61,910 bases of DNA, taken from NCBI GenBank assembly GCA_041488095.1, contig JBGPOP010000026.1:1-61910 (forward strand). Direction: 5' to 3'. Below are positions 50,451 to 59,845 of the stretch, one piece after another. The stretch's first letter is position 1. The number at the start of each line of letters is the position of its first letter. The DNA is from DASYPQ01 sp041488095. Its GTDB lineage: Bacteria > Planctomycetota > UBA1135 > GCA-002686595. Both the position numbers and the translations under genes were made by a program. The notes beneath the pieces are model-generated. The model was not told the origin of the DNA and searched no databases. It worked only from the letters and a program-made list of their open reading frames with translations.

Positions 50451-50516
50451 GGCTCCGTCCTGAGGCACCAGTCTAGCGTGTGGACTCGCGCGAGTTCGAT
50501 CCGCACGATCAACCCG

Positions 50517-51551
50517 ATGTCCACGCTCCACCGCTGGCGGTCCGAGAAGCAGTCGGCCTGGCTCTACCGCATCGTGGCGCAGCGCGAGGGCGATCCGGCG
50601 AAGTCCCTCATGTTCCGCTCGCTCGCCGGGGCGGCCGAGGAGCAGGCCGCGATCCTGCTCGGCGACCTGCGCGAGCAGGGTGCGGCCGAGCCGGAGTTCC
50701 GCCCCTCCGCGCGCGCGCGGCTCGTCGCGGACCTGACCCGGCGCCTCGGCCCCCGGCGCACGCAGCCGCTCCTCGCCGCGCTCAAGGTGCGCGGGCTCTC
50801 GGTCTACCACCTCCAGGCCGCGGTCGGCCACCCGATGCCGGTGTCGATGGGCGATCTCGGCGAGCGGCACAGGAACGCCGGGCGCGGCGGCAGCCTGCGC
50901 GCGGCGGTCTTCGGGCTCAACGACGGCCTGGTCTCGAACCTGTGCCTGATCCTCGGCGTCGCCGGCGCGACCGAGTCCTCCTCGCTGATCCTCGCGACCG
51001 GGATCGCCGGCCTGCTCGCCGGCGCGTTCTCCATGGCGGCGGGCGAATGGGTCTCGGTGCGCTCGCAGCGCGAGCTGTACGAGCGCCAGATCGGCGAGGA
51101 GCGCGAGGAGCTCGCGCGCTATCCCGAGGAGGAGGCCGAGGAGCTGGCGCTGATCTACCACGCGCGCGGCGTGCCGATGGAGGAGGCGCGCACGATGACG
51201 CGGCAGGTGCTGAAGGACCCCGAGCAGGCTCTCGTCGCGTTGGCGCGCGAGGAGCTGGGGCTGAACCCCGACGACCTGGGATCGCCGGGGAAGGCGGCGC
51301 TCGCATCCTTCGCGTCCTTCGCCGCGGGCGCGCTCGTCCCGCTCCTGCCCTTCCTCGGCGGAGCCAGCCGGCGCGGCCTCGAGTCCGCCGCGATCCTCTC
51401 GGCCCTCGCGCTCTTCGCCGTCGGCGGCGCGCTGAGCCTCTTCTCGGGCAAGAACGCGTGGCTCGGCGGCCTGAGGATGCTCGCGATCGGCGCCGCCGCG
51501 GGCGGGGCGACCTTCGGCATCGGCAGACTGGTCGGCGTCAGCGTCGGCTAG
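50517..51551 (+). CDS. MbfA-type protein: ferritin-like domain plus VIT1/CCC1 iron/manganese transporter
   Basis: A 344-residue membrane protein. The N-terminal 130 residues form a ferritin-like helical domain (SEKQSAWLYRIVAQREG, AGAAEEQAAILLGDLREQG). The C-terminal part is the VIT1/CCC1 transporter with AVFGLNDGLVSNLCLILGVA, GAFSMAAGEWVSVRSQREL, the cytoplasmic metal-binding hairpin (EEREELARYPEEEAEELALI) and LASFASFAAGALVPLLPFL. Such proteins export iron or manganese from the cytoplasm. ATG 50517 is chosen; an in-frame GTG at 50478 is possible. It is divergent from the GH2 gene. Confidence 0.9.
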   Translation: MSTLHRWRSEKQSAWLYRIVAQREGDPAKSLMFRSLAGAAEEQAAILLGDLREQGAAEPEFRPSARARLVADLTRRLGPRRTQPLLAALKVRGLSVYHLQAAVGHPMPVSMGDLGERHRNAGRGGSLRAAVFGLNDGLVSNLCLILGVAGATESSSLILATGIAGLLAGAFSMAAGEWVSVRSQRELYERQIGEEREELARYPEEEAEELALIYHARGVPMEEARTMTRQVLKDPEQALVALAREELGLNPDDLGSPGKAALASFASFAAGALVPLLPFLGGASRRGLESAAILSALALFAVGGALSLFSGKNAWLGGLRMLAIGAAAGGATFGIGRLVGVSVG

Positions 51552-51557
51552 ATCCGC

Positions 51558-52895
51558 TCAGGCCCCGGGCGGCGCCTCGGCCGGTGTCTCCTCTTTCAGG
51601 AAGACCTTCCCGAGGTCCGGGTCATGATCGAGCAGTTCGGCGTGCCGGCCCCAATTCACGAGGGTCCCGAGCAGTCGCTGGCTGTCCTCGTAGGGGAGCT
51701 GGATTGCGAAGGTCGTGAGGAGAACGTCCTGATCCATCTCATGCCGCTCGGCCTCGCGCAACCTCGCGACCAGGTCGCGAAAGACCCGCAATGCCTCGAC
51801 CTGCTCGGTGAAGATCCCCTTGCGTACCGGGACGCTCGCGGCGAGGAAACGGCGACCGAGGTCCGTCAGGACGACGTCCTGACGCGGCGTGTCGACGAAC
51901 TCGAGCAGCTCGGCGGCCTTGACCACGTTCAGGATCTTGCCGAAGTCGGTGCCCAGGATGTTCACGAGCGCGAAGACGTTCTCGCGGCCTCCGTGATCGT
52001 CGAGAACCTCGAGGAGCCCGATCATCTCGCTGGCGGATGCGTCGGGGAGCGGCTCCCAGGCCGCACGCTCCGGCGCCTGCTGCGCGGCCGCGGGCTGCGG
52101 CTTCACGTCCGGCATCTCGGCCTCGGTGATCACGGTGTGGATCTCCGACACCAGCCTCAGGAACGCGCGGTCGCGCGGATCGCGAGGGAATGCCAGCGGG
52201 TTTTCGATGATCCGGCGGATGTGTCCGGGATGGGCGCCGAGCACGACGATCCGCGTCGCCATGGTGACCACCTCGTCGATGTCGTGGCTGACCATGAAGA
52301 TCGTCTGCGGGTTCTTCTCGCGGTCGCTCCAGAACCGGACCACCTCCCCTCGCAGCGTCTCGGCGGTCAACGCGTCGACTTGGCTGAAGGGCTCGTCCAT
52401 GCACAGGATCTCGGGCTCGACCGCGAGCGCCCGCGCGATGCCGACGCGCTGCTTCATCCCGCCCGAGAGCTCGCGCGGGTAGGCCTCCTCGAACCCGCCG
52501 AGACCGACGAGGAACAGCACGCGCTCGACCGCATCCTCGCGCGCCGCCGGGTCCATGCCGAGCGCCTCCAGCGGTTCCTCGACGTTCTCGTAGACGGTGA
52601 GCCAGGGGTAGAGCGCGAAGTTCTGGAACACGATCGCGACCGCGGGGTTGATCCCGTCCAGGCGCATGCCGCGCTGGACGACCTGGCCCGCGTCGGGCGG
52701 GATGAGACCGGCCAGGATTCGCATCAGCGTCGACTTGCCGCATCCCGAGGGTCCGAGCACGGCCAGGATCTCCTGGGCGCGGACCTCAAGCGTCACGCCG
52801 TCGAGCACGAGGATGGGCTTGCCGTTCGGGAGCGCAAACGACTTCCTGATCCCTTCGAGCCGGCACAGCACGCTGTTTCCTCCGTTCGCAGGCAT
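51558..52895 (-). CDS. NitT/TauT-type ABC ATPase with AAA-associated C-terminal domain
   Basis: A 445-residue ATPase. Walker A is AVLGPSGCGKSTLMRILAGL, Q loop IVFQNFALYPWLTVYENV, signature ELSGGMKQRVGIARALAV, Walker B ILCMDEPFSQVDALTAETLR, switch His FMVSHDIDEVVTMATRI. After about residue 270 comes an extra domain of about 150 residues (EMIGLLEVLDDHGGRENVFA, GTDFGKILNVVKAAELLEFV) known as the AAA-associated C-terminal domain, which may sense the substrate state. ATG 52895 has AGGAGG 5 nt upstream, overlapping the permease stop. It pairs with the tandem permease. Confidence 0.92.
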   Translation of the reverse strand: MPANGGNSVLCRLEGIRKSFALPNGKPILVLDGVTLEVRAQEILAVLGPSGCGKSTLMRILAGLIPPDAGQVVQRGMRLDGINPAVAIVFQNFALYPWLTVYENVEEPLEALGMDPAAREDAVERVLFLVGLGGFEEAYPRELSGGMKQRVGIARALAVEPEILCMDEPFSQVDALTAETLRGEVVRFWSDREKNPQTIFMVSHDIDEVVTMATRIVVLGAHPGHIRRIIENPLAFPRDPRDRAFLRLVSEIHTVITEAEMPDVKPQPAAAQQAPERAAWEPLPDASASEMIGLLEVLDDHGGRENVFALVNILGTDFGKILNVVKAAELLEFVDTPRQDVVLTDLGRRFLAASVPVRKGIFTEQVEALRVFRDLVARLREAERHEMDQDVLLTTFAIQLPYEDSQRLLGTLVNWGRHAELLDHDPDLGKVFLKEETPAEAPPGA

Positions 52896-52903
52896 CGGTC
52901 CTC

Positions 52904-54655
52904 CTAGCGGCTCAGCGCGAAGCGGCGCTCGGCGAGCGCATACAGCCGTCTCCAGAACGTGTGGTTGATCGCCACGACCACGAGGGCCATCGTGAGCACC
53001 GAGGCAGCCAGCAGCGCAAAGCGACCCTTCGACGCCGACTCGCTGATCAGCGCGCCCAGGCCCCGCGTCTGGCGAACCTGGCCCTTCGATAGCACGTACT
53101 CCGATACGATGCTCGCGTTCCACGCGCCGCCGGCGGCGGTCACCCAGCCCGTGACGAGCTGCGGGAACGTTCCGGGCAGGAGCAGCCTCGTCCAGCGCTG
53201 CCGGCGCGTGAATCGGTAGGCGGCCGCGACCTCCTCGAGATCGTGCGGGATCGACTGCACCCCGGCGATCACGTTGAACAAGATGTAGTACTGGGTGCCG
53301 AGGATCATGAGCACGACCGCACCGATCCCGAGCCCCATGTGCAACTCCGACAGCACGAGCAGCGCGAGCGGGTAGAGCATGGGCGCCGGGAACGAGGCCA
53401 GGATCTGGACCACCGGCTGGAGCGCGCGCGCCGCGCGAGGATGCGTGCCGATGTAGATCCCGGCCGGGATCGTCCACAGGGATCCGATCGCAACCGCGGC
53501 AGTCGTGCGCGCCAGCGTGCAGGCTGCGTCGATCCCAACCCGGCCCCACGAGGTCGCATCGAGCGTGGCGAGAAGCTGGACCAGCCGCAGGCTCCCCCAC
53601 ACGCAGGCCGTGGCGAGGGCGGCGAGGAACGCGAGTGCGACGAGACGGAACCCCCGCCCGGAAACGGGATCCACCCTGCGGCGGACGCTGGCGGCGGGCG
53701 CGCTCCGTGAGTGTCCCGCCGGCCCGGGACCGGACGCCTCGTCTTTCGAGCGGGATCCGAGCCAGCGCGCGATCTGCGAATGCCGCAGGAGGTCGAGCGC
53801 CCACGACTTCGGCCCCTGCGTCGCGGCGATCTCCTCGACCTTGAACCGGTCCGCCCAGGCGACGAGCGGCCTCCAGAAGAGCTGGTCGACGACGACGATC
53901 ATGACGACCATCGCCACGACCGCTCCCAGCATTGCGCGATGGTCGCCCGAGTCGATCGCCGCGCTCATGTACGCGCCGATGCCGGGCAGACGGAAGTCGT
54001 GCTCGCCCAGGCGAAAGGCCTCGGTGACGGTGAGGAAGAACCATCCGCCGGCCATGCTCATCATCCCATTCCAGACCAGACCGACCGTCGAGGCGGGCAG
54101 CTCGACGACCCGGAACCGGCGCCAGCGGTCGAATCCGTACACGCGCGCGGCCTCCATGAGCTCCGGCGGGATCGCCCGAAGCGAGTGGTAGAAGCTGAAG
54201 GTCATGTTCCACACCTGCCCGGTGAAGATCATCAGAATGGCCGCCAGCTCGAGCCCGACGTTGCTGAGCGGGAACAACGTGACGAGCGCGAGCACGAGCC
54301 CGGGCATGAACCCCAGCACGGGGATGCTCTGGAGGATGTCGAGCAGCGGCAGCATGAGTCTCTCCGCTCCCCTCACCCGCGCCGCGACGTATCCGTAGCC
54401 GAGGGTGAAGGCGAACGAGATCCCGAACGCCACGAACCCCCGGCAGAGGGAGAAGAAGGTGTAGCCGGGCAGCGCCGCGAGCGAGAGGTCGATCTCGACC
54501 TGCGGCCGCAGCGGCGCTCGCCACTCGCTCGCCACCCCGACGAGTCCGTGCAGAACGAACCCGACGAACAGGAGGACCGCGGCATCCACCCAGGTGACAC
54601 GCCTCGTCACGGCGCGCGTCAACGTCAGGATGCGGTCGCGCATGGGCTCTGCCAT
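52904..54655 (-). CDS. NitT/TauT-type ABC permease with two fused permease domains
   Basis: A 583-residue protein with two BPD_transp_1 domains in tandem: residues about 60-265 (coupling motif EAARVYGFDRWRRFRVVELP) and about 340-575 (EEVAAAYRFTRRQRWTRLLL). A polar linker (about 295-335, RSKDEASGPGPAGHSRSAPA) joins them. A monomer thus supplies both halves of the membrane channel for nitrate, sulfonate or a similar anion. No periplasmic binding protein is encoded nearby, so the substrate is open. It starts at ATG 54655 and precedes the ATPase by 8 nt. The 244 nt upstream (54656-54899) show no gene. Confidence 0.9.
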   Translation of the reverse strand: MAEPMRDRILTLTRAVTRRVTWVDAAVLLFVGFVLHGLVGVASEWRAPLRPQVEIDLSLAALPGYTFFSLCRGFVAFGISFAFTLGYGYVAARVRGAERLMLPLLDILQSIPVLGFMPGLVLALVTLFPLSNVGLELAAILMIFTGQVWNMTFSFYHSLRAIPPELMEAARVYGFDRWRRFRVVELPASTVGLVWNGMMSMAGGWFFLTVTEAFRLGEHDFRLPGIGAYMSAAIDSGDHRAMLGAVVAMVVMIVVVDQLFWRPLVAWADRFKVEEIAATQGPKSWALDLLRHSQIARWLGSRSKDEASGPGPAGHSRSAPAASVRRRVDPVSGRGFRLVALAFLAALATACVWGSLRLVQLLATLDATSWGRVGIDAACTLARTTAAVAIGSLWTIPAGIYIGTHPRAARALQPVVQILASFPAPMLYPLALLVLSELHMGLGIGAVVLMILGTQYYILFNVIAGVQSIPHDLEEVAAAYRFTRRQRWTRLLLPGTFPQLVTGWVTAAGGAWNASIVSEYVLSKGQVRQTRGLGALISESASKGRFALLAASVLTMALVVVAINHTFWRRLYALAERRFALSR

Positions 54656-54899
54656 GGATCGGAGGTGGAGAGTTCTCTCCCCTCGCGCACCCTTCTATCC
54701 GACGACGGAACCCCTGCGGTAGCACGGAATGCGCGGGGAGGGGCCATCGGGTCGACCGGACGATCGGCCCGGTTACGACGGCTCTCTCGTCGAAGTGAGC
54801 CTCGACCCACGTCCATCACGGCGAGGACGTGTGCGATCGGGGCGGCTCACCCGAGCAGACCGGTTGGAACGCACGCCGGATCCGGGTCAAGATGCACCC

Positions 54900-56183
54900 G
54901 TGGAAAGCACCACGACCCGCTTGTGCATCGACCTCGAGGACGCACGCGCGCGCACCCTCGCACTCGTTTCGGATCTTTCCGACGATCAGCTCCTGCGGGT
55001 CCCGCTCATCCCGATCGTCAACCCGCTGCGCTGGGAGATCGGACACGTGGCCTGGTTCCAGGAGAAGTGGACGCTGCGGCACCTTGGCCGGCTCCCGCCG
55101 ACGCGGCCCGACGGCGACGACCTCTACGACAGCGCCGAGGTGCACCACGACACGCGCTGGGAGATCGCGCTTCCCTCGCGCGGAGAGACGCTCGACACCA
55201 TGCAGAGGATCCTCGACCGCGTGCTCGAGCGCCTCGGAAAGCGCGCACCGACGAGCGAGGAGGAGTATTTCCATCGTCTGGTCGTCTTCCACGAGGACAT
55301 GCACGGCGAGGCGCTCGTGTACACGCGGCAGACGCTCTCCTATCCCGCCCCGCGTGTGCCGACGACGGACCGGACGGAGAGCGCAGGCCCTCTCGAGGGC
55401 GACGTCGAGATCCCGGGCGGCCGGCTCGCGCTCGGCGCGGAGCGGAATGCGCCGTTCGTCTTCGACAACGAGAAGTGGGCGCACCCGGTCGAGGTCGCGC
55501 CCTTTCGCATCGCGCGCGCGCCGGTGACGCAGGCGGAGTTCGCGGCGTTCGTCGAGGACGGCGGATACCGGCGCGACGAGCTGTGGAGCGCGGACGGGCT
55601 GCGCTGGCGCAAGGAGTCCAAGGCCGAGAATCCCGTGCACTGGAAGCGCGGCACCGGCGGGCGCTGGCTGCGGATGCACTACGACCGCTTGGTCGCGCTC
55701 GAGGAGCACCGCCCGATCGTCCACGTGAACGCGCACGAGGCCGGCGCCTACTGCCGCTGGGCCGGGCGCAGGCTGCCGACCGAGGCCGAGTGGGAGCTCG
55801 CGGCGAGCGGCGAGCCGGGGAGGACGGGCAGGAAGCGACTCTATCCCTGGGGCGACGAGCCGCCGACGCCCGAGCGCGCGCACCTCGATCTCGCCAGCGA
55901 CGGCTGCGCCGAGGTGGGCGCGTACCCGGCGGGCGACAGCGCCTTCGGCTGCCGCCAGATGATCGGCAACGTGTGGGAATGGACCGCGACGACCTTCGAG
56001 CCCTACCCGGGCTTCGTCGCCGACCCGTACAAGGAGTACTCGCAGCCCTGGTTCGGCACGCGCCGGGTGCTCCGCGGCGGCTCGTTCGCGACGCGATCGC
56101 GCCTGATCCGCAACACCTGGCGCAACTTCTACACGCCGGACCGACGCGACGTCCTGGCTGGATTCCGCACGGCAGCGCCGTAG
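54900..56183 (+). CDS. EgtB-type non-haem iron sulfoxide/selenoxide synthase family protein
   Basis: A 427-residue protein with a DinB_2 N-terminal domain and a formylglycine-generating (FGE-sulfatase) C-terminal domain, the layout of EgtB, OvoA and the selenoneine synthase SenA. Iron ligands are His49 (IGHVAWFQEKW) and the HxxxHxE motif His131/His135 (FHEDMHGEAL). The FGE half has RRLPTEAEWELAASGEPG, MIGNVWEWTATTFEPYPGF and VLRGGSFATRSRL. HHDTRWEIALPS reminds me of SenA-like proteins, so ergothioneine versus selenoneine is undecided. No egtD, senB or senC is present. The start is taken as GTG 54900. Its last 70 nt are duplicated at 58267-58336. Confidence 0.85.
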   Translation: MESTTTRLCIDLEDARARTLALVSDLSDDQLLRVPLIPIVNPLRWEIGHVAWFQEKWTLRHLGRLPPTRPDGDDLYDSAEVHHDTRWEIALPSRGETLDTMQRILDRVLERLGKRAPTSEEEYFHRLVVFHEDMHGEALVYTRQTLSYPAPRVPTTDRTESAGPLEGDVEIPGGRLALGAERNAPFVFDNEKWAHPVEVAPFRIARAPVTQAEFAAFVEDGGYRRDELWSADGLRWRKESKAENPVHWKRGTGGRWLRMHYDRLVALEEHRPIVHVNAHEAGAYCRWAGRRLPTEAEWELAASGEPGRTGRKRLYPWGDEPPTPERAHLDLASDGCAEVGAYPAGDSAFGCRQMIGNVWEWTATTFEPYPGFVADPYKEYSQPWFGTRRVLRGGSFATRSRLIRNTWRNFYTPDRRDVLAGFRTAAP

Positions 56184-56189
56184 CATCCC
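56120..56189 (+). repeat. Duplicated egtB 3' end, copy in intact gene
   Basis: The last codons of egtB, its TAG and CATCCC are about 84 % identical (11 mismatches in 70 nt) to 58267-58336. Confidence 0.75.
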
Positions 56190-56219
56190 GATCTCGATTC
56201 TCGAATCCTCGCGGCTCCT

Positions 56220-58208
56220 TCAGGGAAGCGTGAGGTGCAGGAGCGAGCCGGTGGCGGGGATCGTTCCGCCTTCTCCAGCCGCCCCCGGCCCTTCGTCGGG
56301 CGGCATCCCGCTGCCGGACCACCACAGGGTGACCTCGTCTTCGGGGATCGGCAGCTCGATTCGCGTCCGCTCGCCCTCGAACTCCGGCGTGATTCGGGAC
56401 GATCCGATCCACAGACCCTGCCAGCGCCAGCCGAGGCTCCACGGACCTCCGTTCGACGGCATCGATCGGCAATCGACGTCGAGGGTGCAGCTGCGCGTCG
56501 CGACGGACTCGTAGCGGCCGTCCGAGCGTCGACGCAAGCCGACTCCCACCTCACCCGGGTCGAGCAAGGCGAAGTCACCCGGAGCTTCGGGGAAAGGTTC
56601 GTATTCGTCCTTTCCCGACTCATCACTCCAGAAGTGGTAGCGCTCCTTGCCCGGCTCACCCCCTTCCTCTCTCCGGAGGAAGATCGCCAGGGAACCGTCA
56701 AGTTCCCTCAGACAGTTTCGAACTTCCCATGCGATGTCCGGGCGCGCGCTGACGCGCAGGTGCTGGTAATCGAGCGACCGCTCCTCGATCTGGAATCCCG
56801 GAGCGAGCACCATCTGAGGCACGATCGGCTTCAGATTCAGCACTCCGCAGTCGAAGCGTCGGGCGCCTCCGGTGGAATAGGTCCGATGAAAGTCTTCGAA
56901 GCCCGGAGCCACGACCGTGAGATCGAGGATATGCGGAGGGTCGAGGCTCGCCGTCTGCTCGAACGGGAAGTGATCCAATCGGCGGACTTCGAACTCGCCG
57001 TCAGCCCCCGTCGCCACGTCGCGCTGCGAACCAACCCAGGGGTACCGGTCCTGATCCGATGCGAGGTACTCCCATGAAAACCGGGTGCGAGTGGGTGACG
57101 GCACACCAGCGGGCACGGAGAGCCTCCCGATGATCGCGAGTCCCTTCTGCATCGAGAGCGTCCGAGCGCTGCCGTTGTGCTCGAAGATCATCCCACCGTA
57201 GGCGCCCGAGGCGTGGTCGATCGCCATGAACACGCATCGTGCACCTCGGGGGAGCGGCCCGAGGGGCACGCTTCCTGAGCCGGGCTTCACGCGGGTCTCG
57301 ATGAACACGCGGGAGGCTGGGCTGATCTCGACGGTGCCCCATGGCAGATCCAGGCGCGTGCCGTCGCGGGCTCCCGTCTCGTGGATCCTCCACAGGTAGA
57401 GCACCGCCTCGCCGGCCTTCTCACCTTCGGGCCAAAGGAGAGTCACATCGAGCGGAGCGACTTCGACGTCGTTCGAGCAAGTAGGGTTCCAGATTGCGCG
57501 GGCTCCCGGCAGGGCCTCGAAGACGATCTCCGCGCGGCGACGATCGTGCCACTCCAGCGTGACCGGGAGCTTGCGATCCGTGCTGAAGGTAGCGAGCTGC
57601 TTGCTCGTGACTGCGATCGCCCAGTGATCGTCGTCCAAGTACCCAGAGGACGAGAAGCCCCCGAGGCGCTCGGGAAACTTGGGATTCCTCGGAGCGACCC
57701 CATACCGGAGGGCTTCGATGGATTCCACGCACCCGCGCAACCCAGGCGTCTCGAGCACGAGCAACGCGTCGGGCTCGAGGACGATCGCGCCGCCGAGTCG
57801 CTCGACGGCTGCGGGCGAATGACCAGGAGCTCTCAACCGGCAGGGAAGCGCCGCTCCCTCGAGCTCGCAGCGACCTTCGACCAGATCCCGGCGTTGCCAG
57901 GGCGCGTCGCGTTCCTGGATCTCCACGAAGGCGAGCTTCAGGCCGGCGCTCGAGCGGATGCTGATCGACGTCGCGGCGGCGTGCGGCTCGGGCTTCGGCA
58001 TCTCACCCTCCGCCTCGCGGACGACACCGTCCTCCGGCTTGACCTGGGAGTCGAGCCCGGCCTCCGACGCCCCCGAAGGCGCCCGCTTCTCCTCTCCAAC
58101 CCCCGCGCCCACGCCCGGAGCGCGGCTGCCTCGGTTCGCGATCCAGGCGACCACGAGGATTGCGGCGAGGAGGAGGAGCAGAGCCGTGCGCTTCAAGGTC
58201 GAGGACAT
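56220..58208 (-). CDS. Membrane-anchored beta-rich protein of unknown function
   Basis: A 662-residue protein. An N-terminal membrane segment (ALLLLLAAILVVAWIANRG) precedes a Gly/Glu-rich linker and about 560 residues of mostly beta-strand sequence (VEGRCELEGAALPCRLRAPG, ALLVLETPGLRGCVESIEAL, ILDLTVVAPGFEDFHRTYST). The style is like the extracytoplasmic part of the sigma-factor fusion at 28678, but no clear domain is recognised. ATG 58208 begins the membrane segment. Base composition seems somewhat less GC-rich than the neighbours. The gene lies, in opposite orientation, between egtB and a duplicated egtB 3' end, suggesting insertion. Confidence 0.65.
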   Translation of the reverse strand: MSSTLKRTALLLLLAAILVVAWIANRGSRAPGVGAGVGEEKRAPSGASEAGLDSQVKPEDGVVREAEGEMPKPEPHAAATSISIRSSAGLKLAFVEIQERDAPWQRRDLVEGRCELEGAALPCRLRAPGHSPAAVERLGGAIVLEPDALLVLETPGLRGCVESIEALRYGVAPRNPKFPERLGGFSSSGYLDDDHWAIAVTSKQLATFSTDRKLPVTLEWHDRRRAEIVFEALPGARAIWNPTCSNDVEVAPLDVTLLWPEGEKAGEAVLYLWRIHETGARDGTRLDLPWGTVEISPASRVFIETRVKPGSGSVPLGPLPRGARCVFMAIDHASGAYGGMIFEHNGSARTLSMQKGLAIIGRLSVPAGVPSPTRTRFSWEYLASDQDRYPWVGSQRDVATGADGEFEVRRLDHFPFEQTASLDPPHILDLTVVAPGFEDFHRTYSTGGARRFDCGVLNLKPIVPQMVLAPGFQIEERSLDYQHLRVSARPDIAWEVRNCLRELDGSLAIFLRREEGGEPGKERYHFWSDESGKDEYEPFPEAPGDFALLDPGEVGVGLRRRSDGRYESVATRSCTLDVDCRSMPSNGGPWSLGWRWQGLWIGSSRITPEFEGERTRIELPIPEDEVTLWWSGSGMPPDEGPGAAGEGGTIPATGSLLHLTLP

Positions 58209-58266
58209 TGCGCGCCAGATCGCAGGGCGAGCTCCGGTCAATCTACCCACATCACCTCGAGGTCGG

Positions 58267-58336
58267 GCGCAACTTCCACACACCCGACCGGCGCGAAATG
58301 CCAGCTGGACTCCGCACGGCGGCGCCGTAGCATCCC
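58267..58336 (+). pseudogene. Remnant egtB 3' end, second copy
   Basis: Translated in frame it gives RNFHTPDRREMPAGLRTAAP then TAG, against RNFYTPDRRDVLAGFRTAAP then TAG in intact egtB (15 of 20 residues equal). Upstream of 58267 the similarity stops. It ends 6 nt before the ATG of the ATP-grasp gene. Confidence 0.75.
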
Positions 58337-58342
58337 CGCGCC

Positions 58343-59650
58343 ATGCCCACCGTCCTCGCCCTCTACCCGGGCTCGGTCACCTTCCGCGTCGGGCAGATGA
58401 AGAAGCATCGACCGGTCCTGCGCGAGCTCGGGGTCCGCGTGGCGCTCGGCGACGACTACGTGACGGACGAGGACCGCGAGGTCTTCGACGAGGTGCTCGA
58501 GCTGCCCGCGTGCGATCGCGTCGAAGAGGGTTGGCGCATCCTCGAGCGCTGGCTCGACTCGCACCCCGTCGACGCCGTGCTGGCGCAGTCGGAGCCCTCG
58601 ATCCTGCTCGGCTCCCTCGCCGCGAGGAAGCTCGGCCTCCCCGGCATCCGTCCCGGGGCCGCGCTCCTGACCGTGAGCAAGCTCCTGTGCCGCCGCGCGC
58701 TCGATCGGGCCGGTGTGCCCCGGCCGCGCTTCGCGCTCGCGCGGAGCGCCGCCGACGCGCGCGCCTTCGCTCGCGAAACCGGCTGGCCGATCGTGATCAA
58801 GGGCACGGCCTCGGCGCTCTCCCGCCTCGTGACGCTCGTGCCGAGCGAAACCGAGGTCGACGCAGTGGTCGCGAGGACGCTCGCGGACCTCCCGCGCGCC
58901 ACGGACATCGCGCGCCTCACGAGCTTTGCGCGGACCGCCGGGATCGACCTCGGATACGTTCCCTCGCGGGAGTTCCTGGTCGAGTCCTTCGCGCGCGGCG
59001 CCCCGGTCGAGACCGACGGGATCGTGGTCGGGTCCGAGCCGCGTTCGTTCGGAGTGACCGAGCAGGTGCTCTCGCAGCCGCTGCTGTTCTACCTGGAGGG
59101 CTACCTCCTGCCCGCCGACCGCTCGCGCAGCGAGATCGACGAGATCGAGCGCGTGTCCGACGCGGCGCTCGCCGCGCTCGGGGTGACGGACACCGGGTAC
59201 TCGATCGAGATGCGCATCCACGACGGGCGCGCAAGCGTGATCGAGGTCAACGGACGCCTGGGATGGGACGAGGGCTTCGGCGACCTGTTCGAGGTCGTCA
59301 CGGGCTCCCAACCCGCGTTCCTGTGCCTGCAGCTCGCGCTCGGGGCGCGGCCGGGCTTCGAGCGCCGCACGGACGTCCGTTGCGCGCTCGCCTACCAATC
59401 GACCTACGGCGACGGCATCATCCGCCGGCTGCCTTCGCGCGACGAGATGGCCGCGATCGAGCGCGGGGGTGTCCAGGTCGGCACGGCCGTGCACGAGGGC
59501 GAACGCGCGCACGCGCCTCCTCACCCCGACGCCACGCCGCACCTCGGCTGGGCGCTCGCCACGCACCCGACCTCGAGCCGCGCGGCGTACGAACGCGCGC
59601 GCGAGGCCGTCGATCGCCTGCGCTTCGAGATCGCGCCGGTGCCGCCTTGA
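58343..59650 (+). CDS. ATP-grasp domain protein
   Basis: A 435-residue ATP-grasp enzyme of the carboxylate-amine/thiol ligase superfamily. A pre-ATP-grasp Rossmann-like part (ALYPGSVTFRVGQMKKHRPV, DAVLAQSEPSILLGSLAARK) precedes the grasp fold (SKLLCRRALDRAGVPRPRFA, GWPIVIKGTASALSRLV, SREFLVESFARG, YSIEMRIHDGRASVIEVNGR with the metal-binding Glu and Asn). The substrates are unknown. It probably followed egtB directly before the 662-residue gene was inserted, so a role with EgtB in thiol/selenol metabolite chemistry is possible. Confidence 0.85.
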   Translation: MPTVLALYPGSVTFRVGQMKKHRPVLRELGVRVALGDDYVTDEDREVFDEVLELPACDRVEEGWRILERWLDSHPVDAVLAQSEPSILLGSLAARKLGLPGIRPGAALLTVSKLLCRRALDRAGVPRPRFALARSAADARAFARETGWPIVIKGTASALSRLVTLVPSETEVDAVVARTLADLPRATDIARLTSFARTAGIDLGYVPSREFLVESFARGAPVETDGIVVGSEPRSFGVTEQVLSQPLLFYLEGYLLPADRSRSEIDEIERVSDAALAALGVTDTGYSIEMRIHDGRASVIEVNGRLGWDEGFGDLFEVVTGSQPAFLCLQLALGARPGFERRTDVRCALAYQSTYGDGIIRRLPSRDEMAAIERGGVQVGTAVHEGERAHAPPHPDATPHLGWALATHPTSSRAAYERAREAVDRLRFEIAPVPP

Positions 59651-59845
59651 TGCGCTGCCGCGGCGCAGGTCCGGGGTCGAGGCCGGAACCGCGGGCGCTG
59701 TAAGATCTCCGTTCCCGCTCCAGAAGGCGCGCCGCTCTTGCCGAGGGTCGATCTTCGGGACACCGTGCGCGCAACCCGGCCGGCCCAGACGGGTTCGGGC
59801 GCAGGCAACGGACCCTTCGCCAGGATCGAGAAAGAAAGGTTTTCC

